This document shows positions 45,650-53,884 of a stretch of 64,000 bases of DNA, in pieces; position 1 is the first letter of the stretch, and each line of letters opens with the position of its first letter. Under the pieces are notes generated by a model that was not told where the DNA came from, did not search any database, and saw only the letters and a program-made list of their open reading frames with translations. This DNA is from Allorhizobium sonneratiae (GTDB taxonomy: Bacteria; Pseudomonadota; Alphaproteobacteria; Rhizobiales; Rhizobiaceae): positions 205,614 to 269,613 of the forward strand of contig NZ_JAMKOJ010000007.1 in the NCBI RefSeq assembly GCF_023700755.1, read 5' to 3'. The position numbers and the translations under genes are program-made.

Positions 45650-46937
45650 ATTCAAGTCTTTTCCGTTTGACAAGGATGCAGCCCTGTCGCTTTCTGGGCA
45701 TTCGGATGACATCTATGCCAGCGATGGCGGCATTGAAAACATGCCCAAGCCGGACTTCCAGTTTGCTGTGGGCAGGCCTGGGCGGAGCTTTTCTCTTTAT
45801 CCGCCGCAGACGGGGTATGCGCTGGAAGCGGAGATGGACTTCCTGACACGCCGGGCGCTGGAGCCGAACGTGTTTTTTTCGGCACGGTTCCTTGTCCCGG
45901 CCATCCCCCGTATCGATGACCGTCAGGTACGTCTCGCCCTCATTCGCGATGACCGCAACGACAGGAGCCGTATCCGCCTGCTTCTGCCGTTTTCGATTGA
46001 AAAACCTGGCTTTGCCCTGGGGCCAAGCATTCTGCGCAGCTGGGTCAATCCCTATGCCCCTTACGGTGCGCCGTTGATCGATAGTGAGGATGCGGCGGAA
46101 ACCATCGATAATCTGCTCGATGCGCTGGCGATGGAAGAGGCAAAGCTGCCTTCGGTTCTGGTTCTGCCGGAGGTTCGGCTCGATGGACCGGTGGCTCGCA
46201 TGTTCAAGGCGCTGGCGATCAATCGCGACCTGCCCCTGACCGTCACCAATTTGTCGAGCCGGCCCATGCTTGACAGTCTGGAGGATGGCGAGACCTATCT
46301 GGCGCAATCCATGTCCAGCAACCATGTGCGGGATATGCGCCGTCAGATGCGCAAGCTTGGCCGGCAAGGAGAGTTGACCTATGCGGTTGCCCGTCAGCCG
46401 GATGAGGTTCAGGCCCGGATGGAAGAATTTCTGGCGCTGGAGGCCAGCGGCTGGAAGGGCAAAAAACGTACGGCGCTGGTCATGGACCGGCTGCGTGCCG
46501 CCTTTGCCCGCGAGGCCGTCACCAATCTAGCCGCCACGGATTCCGTGCGTATTCACACGCTCGACCTCGATGGGCGCGCCATCGCCGCCATGGTGGTGTT
46601 CATCATGGGAGCGGAAGCCTTCACCTGGAAAACCGCCTATGATGAGCGCTATCATGGCTTTTCCCCCGGCAAGCTGTTGATGATGCGACTGACAGAATGG
46701 CATCTCGATGACGCCAATATCGTTCGCACCGACAGTTGCGCCGTTCCCGATCATCCGATCATGAGCCGGTTCTGGCGGGAGCGCGAAGAGATGGGGACGC
46801 TGGTGATCGGCCTCAGGCCGAGCAGCGACCGCGATGTGCGTCAGGTGGCCGGACAGCTGCATCTTTACCGCAATACGCGCAATATTGCCCGTATTCTGCG
46901 TGACAAGGTGCTGGGACGGCTCAATCGGAACGACTGA
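45642..46937 (+). CDS. BioF2/CelD-type GNAT acyltransferase
   Basis: 431 residues. The central and C-terminal part matches the Acetyltransf_6 (BioF2/CelD) family: SSNHVRDMRRQMRKLGRQGELTYAVARQ, EEFLALEASGWKGKKRTALVMD, GRAIAAMVVFIMGAEAFTWKTAYDERYHGFSPGKLLMM. Such proteins often modify or build exopolysaccharide. The start is GTG 45642 with AAGGAAAG upstream, 8 bp inside the flippase gene, so the two are translationally coupled and probably act on the same envelope polysaccharide. Confidence 0.85.
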   Translation: MPEFKSFPFDKDAALSLSGHSDDIYASDGGIENMPKPDFQFAVGRPGRSFSLYPPQTGYALEAEMDFLTRRALEPNVFFSARFLVPAIPRIDDRQVRLALIRDDRNDRSRIRLLLPFSIEKPGFALGPSILRSWVNPYAPYGAPLIDSEDAAETIDNLLDALAMEEAKLPSVLVLPEVRLDGPVARMFKALAINRDLPLTVTNLSSRPMLDSLEDGETYLAQSMSSNHVRDMRRQMRKLGRQGELTYAVARQPDEVQARMEEFLALEASGWKGKKRTALVMDRLRAAFAREAVTNLAATDSVRIHTLDLDGRAIAAMVVFIMGAEAFTWKTAYDERYHGFSPGKLLMMRLTEWHLDDANIVRTDSCAVPDHPIMSRFWREREEMGTLVIGLRPSSDRDVRQVAGQLHLYRNTRNIARILRDKVLGRLNRND

Positions 46938-46950
46938 AGTGTCTTACTCT

Positions 46951-48588
46951 CTACTGTGCGGCTTGCGTTTGCGGCATTTCACGCAGCAGACGGCGGATCA
47001 CCTTGCCGCTGGTGGTTAGCGGCATGGTGTCGATGAATTCCACTTCACGCGGATATTCATGCATGGACAGTCTAAGCTTGACCCAATCGGCGATGTCGCG
47101 GGCGAGTTCCGTGCTTTTCTCATAGCCATCGGCCAGAACGACGAAGGCCTTGACGATTTCCGTGCGCAGCGGGTCCGGCTTGCCGACGGCAGCAGCCAGC
47201 CTGACGGCGGGATGGGAGAGAAGACAATCCTCGATTTCTGTGGGACCTATGCGATAGCCCGAAGAGGTGATGATATCATCATCCCTGCCGAAGAATTCGA
47301 TATAGCCTTGCCGGTCCTGACGACCGAGATCGCCAGTCAGCATGAAATCGCCGATAAATTTTTTCGCGGTCGCGTCCGGATCGCGCCAGTATTCAAGGAA
47401 CATCACCGGATCGGGCCTTGCAATCGCCACCTGACCGATCTTGCCGGGCGCAACCTCAAGGCCCTTCTCATCGACAATGGCGACGCGGTGGCCGGGCACC
47501 GGTTTGCCGATCGCGCCTGCCCGGCTGACGCCGAGATGGGCGGCGGAGGAGAGCACGAAATTGCATTCCGTCTGGCCGTAAAACTCGTTGGGGGTCATGC
47601 CCAGTGCGGTTTTGGCCCATTCATAGGTCTCGCGCCCAAGAGATTCCCCTGCAGAACCGATGCTGCGCAACACCAGATCGTAATGGTCGCGAGGATTTTG
47701 TACGGCCTTCATCAGCCGAAGCGCCGTCGGCGGAATGAAGGCGTTTGTCACCTTCATCTCGGCCATGATGCGAAAGGCCATATGCGGATCGAATTTCTGC
47801 GCCGGAGACGAAACCACCGGCACGCCGAGCATCAGCGCCGGCATCAGCGCATTCAACAATCCGCCCGCCCAGGCCCAGTCGGAGGGCGTCCACATGCGGT
47901 CGCCGGGACGGGGCAATCCATCATGGGCGAGCTGAAAACCGGGAATATGCCCGGCCAGAACACGATGGCCATGCAGAGCCCCTTTTGGCGCGCCGGTCGT
48001 GCCGGAGGTGAAGATCATCAGCGCCGGATCGTCCGGCCCGGTGTCAGGGCCGGAAAAGCAGGGATCGCCGCTTTCAATCAGCGCTGCAAGCGGCAGGATG
48101 CCGTCATCGGCTTTACCGGTTGCGATGACATGGCGCAGCTCCGGCAGCAGGGCGCGGATCGGCAAAAGCCGGGTCAGACCGAAATCATTGGTGATGACAG
48201 TGCAGGCGCCCGCCGCCTTGAGGCGGTATTCGAGTGCATCGACGCCGAAAAGCAGGGCAAGCGGCAGGGCAATCGCCCCGAGCTTGTAGAGTGCCACATG
48301 GGCAATCACGGCGTCAAAACCTTGCGGCAGAAGCAGACCGACACGATCCCCCGGTTTTATCCCAAGACCGTCAAGCGCCGAGGCAAGGCGGGAGGATTGT
48401 TCGGCCAGCGCACCATAGGTGAGAAAACCGTGCCGTCCATCCGGAGAGAAATGCTCAAGACAGATCTGATCCGGCGCCTTCTCAGCCCAGGCGTCGGACA
48501 CCACCCGCCCCATATTGAAGGAGGACGGGATGTCCCAGCGAAAACGATCGTAAAGCTCTGGATAGCTGGCGGCTTGGGGAAGAAACAT
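46951..48588 (-). CDS. Acyl-CoA synthetase (AMP-binding, medium-chain/ACSM-like)
   Basis: 545 residues. P-loop MIFTSGTTGAPKGALHGH, motif YGQTECNFVL, GDLGRQDRQGYIEFFGRDDDIITSSGYRIGPTEIE hinge, and the catalytic Lys in PLTTSGKVIRR near the C-terminus. It activates a carboxylic acid to the acyl-CoA via an acyl-AMP; the layout resembles acetyl/propionyl/medium-chain synthetases. Start at ATG 48588. Convergent with the GNAT gene (13 bp). The substrate cannot be assigned. Confidence 0.9.
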   Translation of the reverse strand: MFLPQAASYPELYDRFRWDIPSSFNMGRVVSDAWAEKAPDQICLEHFSPDGRHGFLTYGALAEQSSRLASALDGLGIKPGDRVGLLLPQGFDAVIAHVALYKLGAIALPLALLFGVDALEYRLKAAGACTVITNDFGLTRLLPIRALLPELRHVIATGKADDGILPLAALIESGDPCFSGPDTGPDDPALMIFTSGTTGAPKGALHGHRVLAGHIPGFQLAHDGLPRPGDRMWTPSDWAWAGGLLNALMPALMLGVPVVSSPAQKFDPHMAFRIMAEMKVTNAFIPPTALRLMKAVQNPRDHYDLVLRSIGSAGESLGRETYEWAKTALGMTPNEFYGQTECNFVLSSAAHLGVSRAGAIGKPVPGHRVAIVDEKGLEVAPGKIGQVAIARPDPVMFLEYWRDPDATAKKFIGDFMLTGDLGRQDRQGYIEFFGRDDDIITSSGYRIGPTEIEDCLLSHPAVRLAAAVGKPDPLRTEIVKAFVVLADGYEKSTELARDIADWVKLRLSMHEYPREVEFIDTMPLTTSGKVIRRLLREMPQTQAAQ

Positions 48589-48688
48589 AACGCAGCCTGA
48601 GAAAATTTTTCTTGAAGGTATCACCGCCTTCGCATCTGCACAATCTAGACCGGATTATTTTGCATTGCAGCTGGGATTTTCGTCTCGA

Positions 48689-49088
48689 AGCCTTTGGCTT
48701 CGCAAGGCCAAGGGCCGTCGCCGGTTGTCCGGCGGCCCCTCTGCAGCGCAGTGATCGCAGATCACGGCAGCGGGAAGAGATAACCCTGGAGCCTTTGGCT
48801 TCGCAAGGCCAAGGGCCGTCGCCGGTTGTCCGGCGTCCCCTCTGCAGCGCAGTGATCGCAGATCACGGCAGCGTGAAGAGATAACCCTGGAGCCTTTGGC
48901 TTCGCAAGGCCAAGGGCCGTCGCCGGTTGTCCGGCGGCCCCTCTGCAGCGCAGTGATCGCAGATCACGGCAGCGGGAAGAGATAACCCTGGAGCCTTTGG
49001 CTTCGCAAGGCCAAGGGCCGTCGCCGGTTGTCCGGCGTCCCCTCTGGAGGGCAACGGTCGTCAGACCGCATCAGTGTGAAGAGATAAA
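48689..49088. repeat. Tandem array of four 101-bp repeats
   Basis: CCTTTGGC begins at 48691, 48792, 48893 and 48994, an exact 101-bp period; the fourth copy diverges after about 70 bp and ends at the tRNA gene. Each unit contains three hairpins: CCTTTGGC/GCCAAGGG, CGCCGG-TTGT-CCGGCG and GTGATC-GCA-GATCAC. Copies 1 and 3 share GGCGGCCCC, and copies 2 and 4 share GGCGTCCCC, implying duplication of a two-unit block. Not a CRISPR array, as there are no unique spacers. No protein is proposed although a frame stays open through it. Confidence 0.92.
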
Positions 49089-49089
49089 G

Positions 49090-49174
49090 TGGTGCCCCTT
49101 GCCGGAATCGAACCAGCACTCCTTTCGGAACCTGATTTTGAGTCAGGCGCGTCTACCAATTCCGCCAAAGGGGC
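49090..49174 (-). tRNA. tRNA-Leu (anticodon CAA)
   Basis: 85 nt reading GCCCCTTTGGCGGAATTGGT at the 5' end, anticodon stem-loop CCTGA-CTCAAAA-TCAGG, a long variable arm, TTCGATTC in the T loop and an encoded CCA end. Acceptor arms GCCCCTT and AAGGGGC pair. Type II tRNA with CAA anticodon reads UUG. Confidence 0.95.
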
Positions 49175-49190
49175 CGAAAGATTGGCTGTG

Positions 49191-49218
49191 ACTATACGAA
49201 GTGCCGGGGTTCGGTCAA
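49191..49218 (-). promoter_or_regulatory. Promoter of tRNA-Leu
   Basis: TTGACC (49213-49218), 16-bp spacer, TATAGT (49191-49196) on the minus strand, placing the start about 10 nt before the tRNA. Confidence 0.75.
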
Positions 49219-49336
49219 CCATGATTTTTCAGAATTTGTCAGACGAAACAGGAAGAAGCTGATGTTCAAGCCATTTACAGGCGGGTGTGCTTTCCGCATA
49301 AAGGCGTGGCTTTGCCCTCTTTTTTGAAGGAAAACC

Positions 49337-49936
49337 ATGCTGCGTCGCCTTTATGACTGGACCATGTCGCTTGCCGGGCGCAAGTCCGCCGAGATCTGGC
49401 TCGGGGTGATTTCCTTTGTCGAGAGTTCGGTGTTTCTGGTGCCGGCCGATGTGCTGTTCATTCCCATGGCGCTGGCGCGGCCGGAGCGGGCCTGGCGCTA
49501 TGCGGCGATTGCCACGGTGACCTCGGTTCTGGGCGGCATTGCCGGCTGGCTGATCGGTTATTATGCCTATGAAAGCCTGGCACGGCCGATTCTGTCCTTT
49601 TACGGCAAGGCGGAAGCCTTCGATCAGCTACGCCATTCGGTGGATTATGCCACCGTCGTGCTGTTGCTCGTCACGTCGGGCCTGGCGCATCTGCCACCAA
49701 TCAAGATAGTGACGATCCTGTCCGGCGTTGCCCATGTGAACCTTTGGCTGTTCATTGTCTCGGCGATTGTGGCGCGGGGCGCGCGTTTCTGCGTTCTTGC
49801 CTGGCTTTTGAGACGGTATGGCGAGCCGATTCGTCACTTTATCGAGAAGAGGCTGGGCCGGATCGTGCTCTGGGGTGCAGGGCTGGTCATTTTGCTTTAT
49901 ATCGCCTACCGGTTGCTTGCCCATGGGGCCGGCTGA
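49337..49936 (+). CDS. YqaA/DedA-family (VTT domain) membrane protein
   Basis: 199 residues with four or five hydrophobic stretches. SAEIWLGVISFVESSVFLVPADVLFIPMALARPERAWRYAAIATVTSVLGGIAGWLIGYYAYE is the YqaA/SNARE-associated (VTT) signature with conserved Glu and Pro residues; GLAHLPPIKIVTILSGVAHVNLWLF follows. DedA relatives act in lipid-carrier or phospholipid translocation. AAGGAAAACC precedes ATG 49337. Followed by dsbB in the same direction. Confidence 0.85.
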   Translation: MLRRLYDWTMSLAGRKSAEIWLGVISFVESSVFLVPADVLFIPMALARPERAWRYAAIATVTSVLGGIAGWLIGYYAYESLARPILSFYGKAEAFDQLRHSVDYATVVLLLVTSGLAHLPPIKIVTILSGVAHVNLWLFIVSAIVARGARFCVLAWLLRRYGEPIRHFIEKRLGRIVLWGAGLVILLYIAYRLLAHGAG

Positions 49937-49971
49937 GTTTTGATAGAAAACCGTTTGACGGAGATGTGTTG

Positions 49972-50481
49972 ATGACGTCTGTTTCCCGTGCCCGTTCCGG
50001 CCTGACCGTTGCCGCGCTTCTGACGCTTGGCATGGCGGCGGTTGTCGGCGGTGCGCTCTGCTTTGAATATCTCGGCGGCTATATTCCTTGCGAACTCTGC
50101 CTGCTGGAGCGCAAGCCTTATTATATAGGTGCCGCCATCGGTATGCTGACGGTGTTGATGGCCGCCCTTGGCCTGCCGGCCAAAGTGATCCGCAATCTGG
50201 TGCTGCTTTTGGGCGTGATCATGCTGATCAGTGCAGGGATCGGCATTTATCATGCCGGTGTCGAGTGGCATTTCTGGGAAGGGCCTAGTGCCTGCACAGC
50301 CACCACGGGGGCGGGATTTACCGGCACGGGCGATATTCTGGCGCAGCTTAACAGCTTCAAGGGACCATCCTGTGATCAGGCGGCGCTGAGAATTTTCGGC
50401 GTGTCGCTGGCAGGCTGGAATGTGGTTGCCAGCCTCATTCTGGCGGGCTTTGCTTTCAAAAGCTTTCGCAGCATCAAGTGA
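49972..50481 (+). CDS. DsbB-type disulfide bond formation protein
   Basis: 169 residues with four membrane helices. The quinone-side CxxC is in YIPCELCLLERKPYY, and a second periplasmic cysteine pair lies in the loop GPSACTATTG...FKGPSCDQ. Reoxidises a DsbA-like thiol oxidase using quinone. GGAG lies before ATG 49972. It follows the YqaA-like gene by 35 bp. Confidence 0.88.
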   Translation: MTSVSRARSGLTVAALLTLGMAAVVGGALCFEYLGGYIPCELCLLERKPYYIGAAIGMLTVLMAALGLPAKVIRNLVLLLGVIMLISAGIGIYHAGVEWHFWEGPSACTATTGAGFTGTGDILAQLNSFKGPSCDQAALRIFGVSLAGWNVVASLILAGFAFKSFRSIK

Positions 50482-50549
50482 TCAAAAAGAATAAAGCCGG
50501 TCCCGTAAAACGGACCGGTCTATTTGCGTGCTACGATTGGCAGTGTCTA

Positions 50550-51107
50550 TTACGGCTGCAATTCGGAATCCCAGTAGAGATAGTCGACCCAGCTTTCATG
50601 CAGATAGTTCGGCGGAAACAGCCTGCCATTGTTATGCAGGTCCTGCACGCTCGGCTGATAAGGCTTTTGCGCCGGAAACATATTGCATTGTTTGGGCAGT
50701 TTTGACCCCTTGCGCAGATTGCAGGGCGAACAGGCGGCGACGACGTTTTCCCAGGTGGTTTGCCCACCATGGGCACGGGGTGTCACGTGATCGAAGGTCA
50801 GATCATCCGGTGAGCCGCAATATTGGCACTGGAATTTGTCGCGCAAAAAAACGTTGAAACGGGTGAAGGCGGGATTGCGCGTCGGCTGAACATAGGTTTT
50901 AAGGCTCACCACGCTGGGCAACCGCATGGAAAAGCTCGGCGAACAGACCGAATGATCATATTCGGCGATGATGTTCACACGGTCAAGAAAGACCGCCTTG
51001 ATCGCGTCCTGCCAGGACCAGAGCGACAAGGGATAATAACTCAGTGGCCTGTAGTCGGCATTCAAAACGAGGGCCGGCAAGGACTGTGGTGAGACTGCAA
51101 TCGTCAA
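50550..51107 (-). CDS. HNH endonuclease-domain protein
   Basis: 185 residues. The C-terminal half is an HNH nuclease domain: zinc cysteines in FQCQYCGSPDD and ACSPCNLRKG around LTFDHVTPRAHGGQTTWENVV. The N-terminal half (LVLNADYRPLSYYPLSLWSWQDAIKAVFLDRVNII) is conserved in the widespread chromosomal HNH family found in many alphaproteobacteria. Role unknown; not part of a restriction system here. The start is TTG 51107, with AGGAG 7 bp upstream. Confidence 0.88.
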   Translation of the reverse strand: MTIAVSPQSLPALVLNADYRPLSYYPLSLWSWQDAIKAVFLDRVNIIAEYDHSVCSPSFSMRLPSVVSLKTYVQPTRNPAFTRFNVFLRDKFQCQYCGSPDDLTFDHVTPRAHGGQTTWENVVAACSPCNLRKGSKLPKQCNMFPAQKPYQPSVQDLHNNGRLFPPNYLHESWVDYLYWDSELQP

Positions 51108-51198
51108 GGCATTCTCCTGATCGATTCGGCATCTTACCCTTCTATATTAGGCGCGCTGTTACAGGATTGTGAAGCCTAATAATTGACAGCCCGTCGAA

Positions 51199-51879
51199 TC
51201 ATGCTGATTTGGTCACAGGCGTTGCATCCTTGCGTCCATTTGCCGCGTAATAGGCCCAGAAAAGCCGGGCGGCGACCGCGCGCCAGGGCTGCCAGGCAAG
51301 GGCAATCCGTTGCAATTCCTTGCTGTCGGGCCTTCGCTCGAGGCCAAGTCCCTGACCGACTGCGCTTTGCAGCGCCACATCGCCTGCGGGAAACACATCG
51401 GCGTGACCGCCGCAAAACATCAGATAGACCTCCGCTGTCCACAGGCCAATGCCACGAAGGCGGGTCAGTTCCGCCATGGCGTCTTCGCCATCCCGATCCA
51501 GCAGGGCGATGAGATCGATCCCGCCTGCCGTCACTGTCTGGGCCAGTCCGGTGAGGCAGGCATGTTTTGCCCGTGACAGACCAAGCGCCAAACCCTCATC
51601 GCCAAGTGCCAGATAGGCGGCAGGCGTCACCGTGCCCATTGCCGCTTCCAGCCGCGACCAGATGGCGAGCGCACTGGCGCGCGAGACCATTTGCGAGACG
51701 ATGATGAAGGAAAGACCGGCAAAGCCCGGTTTTGCCAGCCGCAGCGGCAGAGACGATGATCCGCAGGCCCTGGCCACAGTTTCCAGTCTGGGGTCAAGCG
51801 CCAAAAGCCGTTCAAGGCCAAAGGCAAGATCGGCTTCATCGGCAATCCTGTGTTCTTGAATTGGCCGGTATGCTTGCAT
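51199..51879 (-). CDS. DNA-3-methyladenine glycosylase family protein (HhH-GPD)
   Basis: 226 residues of AlkA/MAG type. Helix-hairpin-helix LTRLRGIGLWTAEVYLMFC and the catalytic Asp in FPAGDVALQ; FIIVSQMVSRASALAIWSRL is the typical substrate-side helix. It excises alkylated bases in base excision repair. No Fe-S cysteines, as in AlkA. Divergent from gluQ (55-bp gap). Confidence 0.88.
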   Translation of the reverse strand: MQAYRPIQEHRIADEADLAFGLERLLALDPRLETVARACGSSSLPLRLAKPGFAGLSFIIVSQMVSRASALAIWSRLEAAMGTVTPAAYLALGDEGLALGLSRAKHACLTGLAQTVTAGGIDLIALLDRDGEDAMAELTRLRGIGLWTAEVYLMFCGGHADVFPAGDVALQSAVGQGLGLERRPDSKELQRIALAWQPWRAVAARLFWAYYAANGRKDATPVTKSA

Positions 51880-51934
51880 TCGTCTCGCCCCCTATCCTAT
51901 TATCGTCTCCTCAGTATCGAACAGTTGACTGCTC

Positions 51935-52942
51935 TTGTCTGCATTGTCGCAACCCGTTTATCGTTTCGCCCCCAGCCCGAATGGCTATCTGCATCTCGGC
52001 CATGCCTTTTCGGCGCTGACCAATCAGGCCTGGGCAGACAAAAATGGCGGGCGTCTGCTGCTCAGGATCGAGGATATCGATCCCGACCGCTGCAGGCCGG
52101 AGTATGAAGCCGCCATCCATGACGATCTGCACTGGCTGGGTATCGGCTGGGAAGAGCCGGTGCGGCGGCAGTCGGAGCATATTGATGCCTATCGGCAGGC
52201 GCTGGACCGGCTCATGGCGATGGGACTGATTTATCCGGCCTTTCTGAGCCGGGCGGAGATCAGGGCGATTGCCGCGCAAAGTGAGGCGGACGGCAGGCCC
52301 TGGCGGCGCGATCCCGATGGCGCACTGCATTATCCGGTGGGTGAGCGCGATCTCGACCCGGCTGTGGCGGCGGAAAAAATTGCCGCGGGCGCGCGCCACA
52401 TGCTGCGGCTGAACATGGACAGGGCACTCGAGCATGTCCAGGAAAAGTGTGAAACGGTTTTCCGTCCGGACATGCGGAAAAACGAAAAGCTGGAGCATGT
52501 CCAGGAAAAGTGTGAAACGGTTTTCCGTCCGCAAATGCGGGAAAACGAAAATGCTCTGGCACAGCTTTCCGCGCCGCTGGTCTGGACGGAAAAGACAGAC
52601 GAAGATGCGATGAGGATCACGGCCGACCCCGCCGCCTGGGGCGATGTCATCCTCTGGCGCTGGGATGCACCTTCCAGCTATCACCTGTCGGTCGTGGTCG
52701 ATGATGCGCTACAGGGCGTGAGCCATGTGGTGCGGGGCAAAGACCTCTATCACGCCACATCCGTGCATCGGCTTTTGCAGCATCTGCTCGATCTGCCTGT
52801 TCCGTTTTATACCCATCATCGGCTGGTGCTGGGAGAGGATGGCCGAAAACTGTCGAAAAGCGAGAAGGCGGCGGGCATCCGGCAATTGCGGGAAGACGGC
52901 GTATCAGCCTCCGCTCTGCGACACCGGCTCGGTTTTGCCTGA
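51935..52942 (+). CDS. gluQ: Glutamyl-Q tRNA(Asp) synthetase with in-frame palindromic-element insert
   Basis: 335 residues; attaches glutamate to queuosine in tRNA(Asp). The HIGH-type motif is in FAPSPNGYLHLGHAF and KMSKS-type in GRKLSKSEKA; the tRNA-anticodon domain of GluRS is absent, as expected. Residues about 166-208 are a foreign insert: two 21-codon copies beginning LEHVQEKCETVFRP, separating NMDRA from LAQLSAPLVW, which are contiguous in the family as I recall it. Without it the protein would be about 293 residues, the normal size. The start is TTG 51935, without a clear ribosome-binding site. The 3' end overlaps the convergent YihY gene by 39 bp. Confidence 0.88.
   Translation: MSALSQPVYRFAPSPNGYLHLGHAFSALTNQAWADKNGGRLLLRIEDIDPDRCRPEYEAAIHDDLHWLGIGWEEPVRRQSEHIDAYRQALDRLMAMGLIYPAFLSRAEIRAIAAQSEADGRPWRRDPDGALHYPVGERDLDPAVAAEKIAAGARHMLRLNMDRALEHVQEKCETVFRPDMRKNEKLEHVQEKCETVFRPQMRENENALAQLSAPLVWTEKTDEDAMRITADPAAWGDVILWRWDAPSSYHLSVVVDDALQGVSHVVRGKDLYHATSVHRLLQHLLDLPVPFYTHHRLVLGEDGRKLSKSEKAAGIRQLREDGVSASALRHRLGFA
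52427..52556. repeat. Two tandem palindromic elements inside gluQ
   Basis: Copy 1: GCATGTCC (52432-52439) and GGACATGC (52468-52475) enclose GGAAAA...TTTTCC. Copy 2 begins at 52495, exactly 63 bp later, with its right arm diverged to GCAAATGC. 63 bp is 21 codons, so the reading frame is kept. The same core occurs between genes near 4.1, 14.9 and 36.6 kb. Confidence 0.9.
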
Positions 52943-53809
52943 AAGCGCCTGCTGGCGCATTTTCTCCCGTCTGCGGCTGCGCCTCAGCACCATGACCGAG
53001 GCATTGAACTCTGCCCCGATGATGAAGAGCGCGCCCAGCATGTAGAGAAAAATCAGCACCACCATCAGCGATGCAAGCCCGGCATAGGTGGCAGCATAAT
53101 TGGCAAAACCGGAGAGATAGGCGGCAAAGCCCAAGGCCCCCGCCAGCCAGAGGAAGAGGGTGAGGCCAATGCCGGGCAGAACATCGATCAGACGGCGGCG
53201 TCCGCCCGGCAGCCACAGATGAGCGAGTGTCAGCCCGACTGTCAGCAGGATCAGTGTGCCGATCACGCTCCAGTCGGCGATGTCGGCAAGCACGGTTTTC
53301 AGAAAAGGAAACCAGTTTTCGGCAAAGCGCAGGGCAACCGGCACGGCAATCAAAAGCACGCTGACCGTGGCAAAGACCAGCACGCCGAGCAGGACGAAGC
53401 CGAGGCTGACCAGTCTTGTGATGTACCAGGGCCGTTCTTCCGTCACCCTGTAGGCGCGGTTCAGTGCGGTGCGTAGCGCTTCAACGCCATTGGAGGCAAA
53501 ATAGGCCGCGGCCAGGACGGAAAAGGTCAGAAGACCGCCGCGTGGTTCTTTCAACACCTCGATCAATTGCTGGGAAATCGGCCGGGCAATGTCTTCCGGC
53601 CAGGTGTCGAAGATGAAATGGATGGCGGTTTGCGAAAAGGAATCCGCGCCGAACAGACCAGCCATGGCCGTGCCGAAAATCAGAAAGGGAAAGACCGCCA
53701 TCAGCACTGAGAGCGCAATATGGCTGGCCATGGCAAAGCCATCGGCATCGATGAAATGCACGACGCTGTCGCGGATGGCCTTGTAGAACAGTTTGAAATA
53801 GCCTTTCAT
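52904..53809 (-). CDS. YihY/BrkB-family membrane protein
   Basis: 301 residues with six hydrophobic helices in the YihY layout: DADGFAMASHIALSVLMAVFPFLIFGTAM, GGLLTFSVLAAAYFASNGVEALRTALNRAYRV, WLPGGRRRLIDVLPGIGLTLFLWLAGALGFAAYL and YAGLASLMVVLIFLYMLGALFIIGAEFNA. Not a ribonuclease despite old naming; function unknown. ATG 53809 is chosen; the 16 upstream codons have no family features. Its 3' end overlaps gluQ. Confidence 0.87.
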   Translation of the reverse strand: MKGYFKLFYKAIRDSVVHFIDADGFAMASHIALSVLMAVFPFLIFGTAMAGLFGADSFSQTAIHFIFDTWPEDIARPISQQLIEVLKEPRGGLLTFSVLAAAYFASNGVEALRTALNRAYRVTEERPWYITRLVSLGFVLLGVLVFATVSVLLIAVPVALRFAENWFPFLKTVLADIADWSVIGTLILLTVGLTLAHLWLPGGRRRLIDVLPGIGLTLFLWLAGALGFAAYLSGFANYAATYAGLASLMVVLIFLYMLGALFIIGAEFNASVMVLRRSRRREKMRQQALSGKTEPVSQSGG

Positions 53810-53884
53810 CAATGCCCCATATGCGCGCGCCCCGTGTCTCAAACCCATATGGGGCATGAAAGCGTGATTTTAAGAGGATCAGAC

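Noticed and set aside
47059..48600. 513-codon plus-strand frame opposite the acyl-CoA synthetase
   Set aside because: Antisense shadow; the minus-strand gene has all AMP-binding motifs.
48612..48884. Open frame of 90 codons running into the 101-bp repeats
   Set aside because: It is open because 101-bp units happen to lack stops in that frame; no ribosome-binding site, no family resemblance, and the sequence is best explained by hairpin repeats.
50550..51107. HNH gene as part of a restriction or homing system
   Set aside because: No methyltransferase, intron or intein nearby; the N-terminal domain matches a common chromosomal family.
51935..52942. gluQ as a frameshifted pseudogene because of the repeat insert
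   Set aside because: The frame stays open through the insert and all catalytic motifs remain, so it is probably functional.
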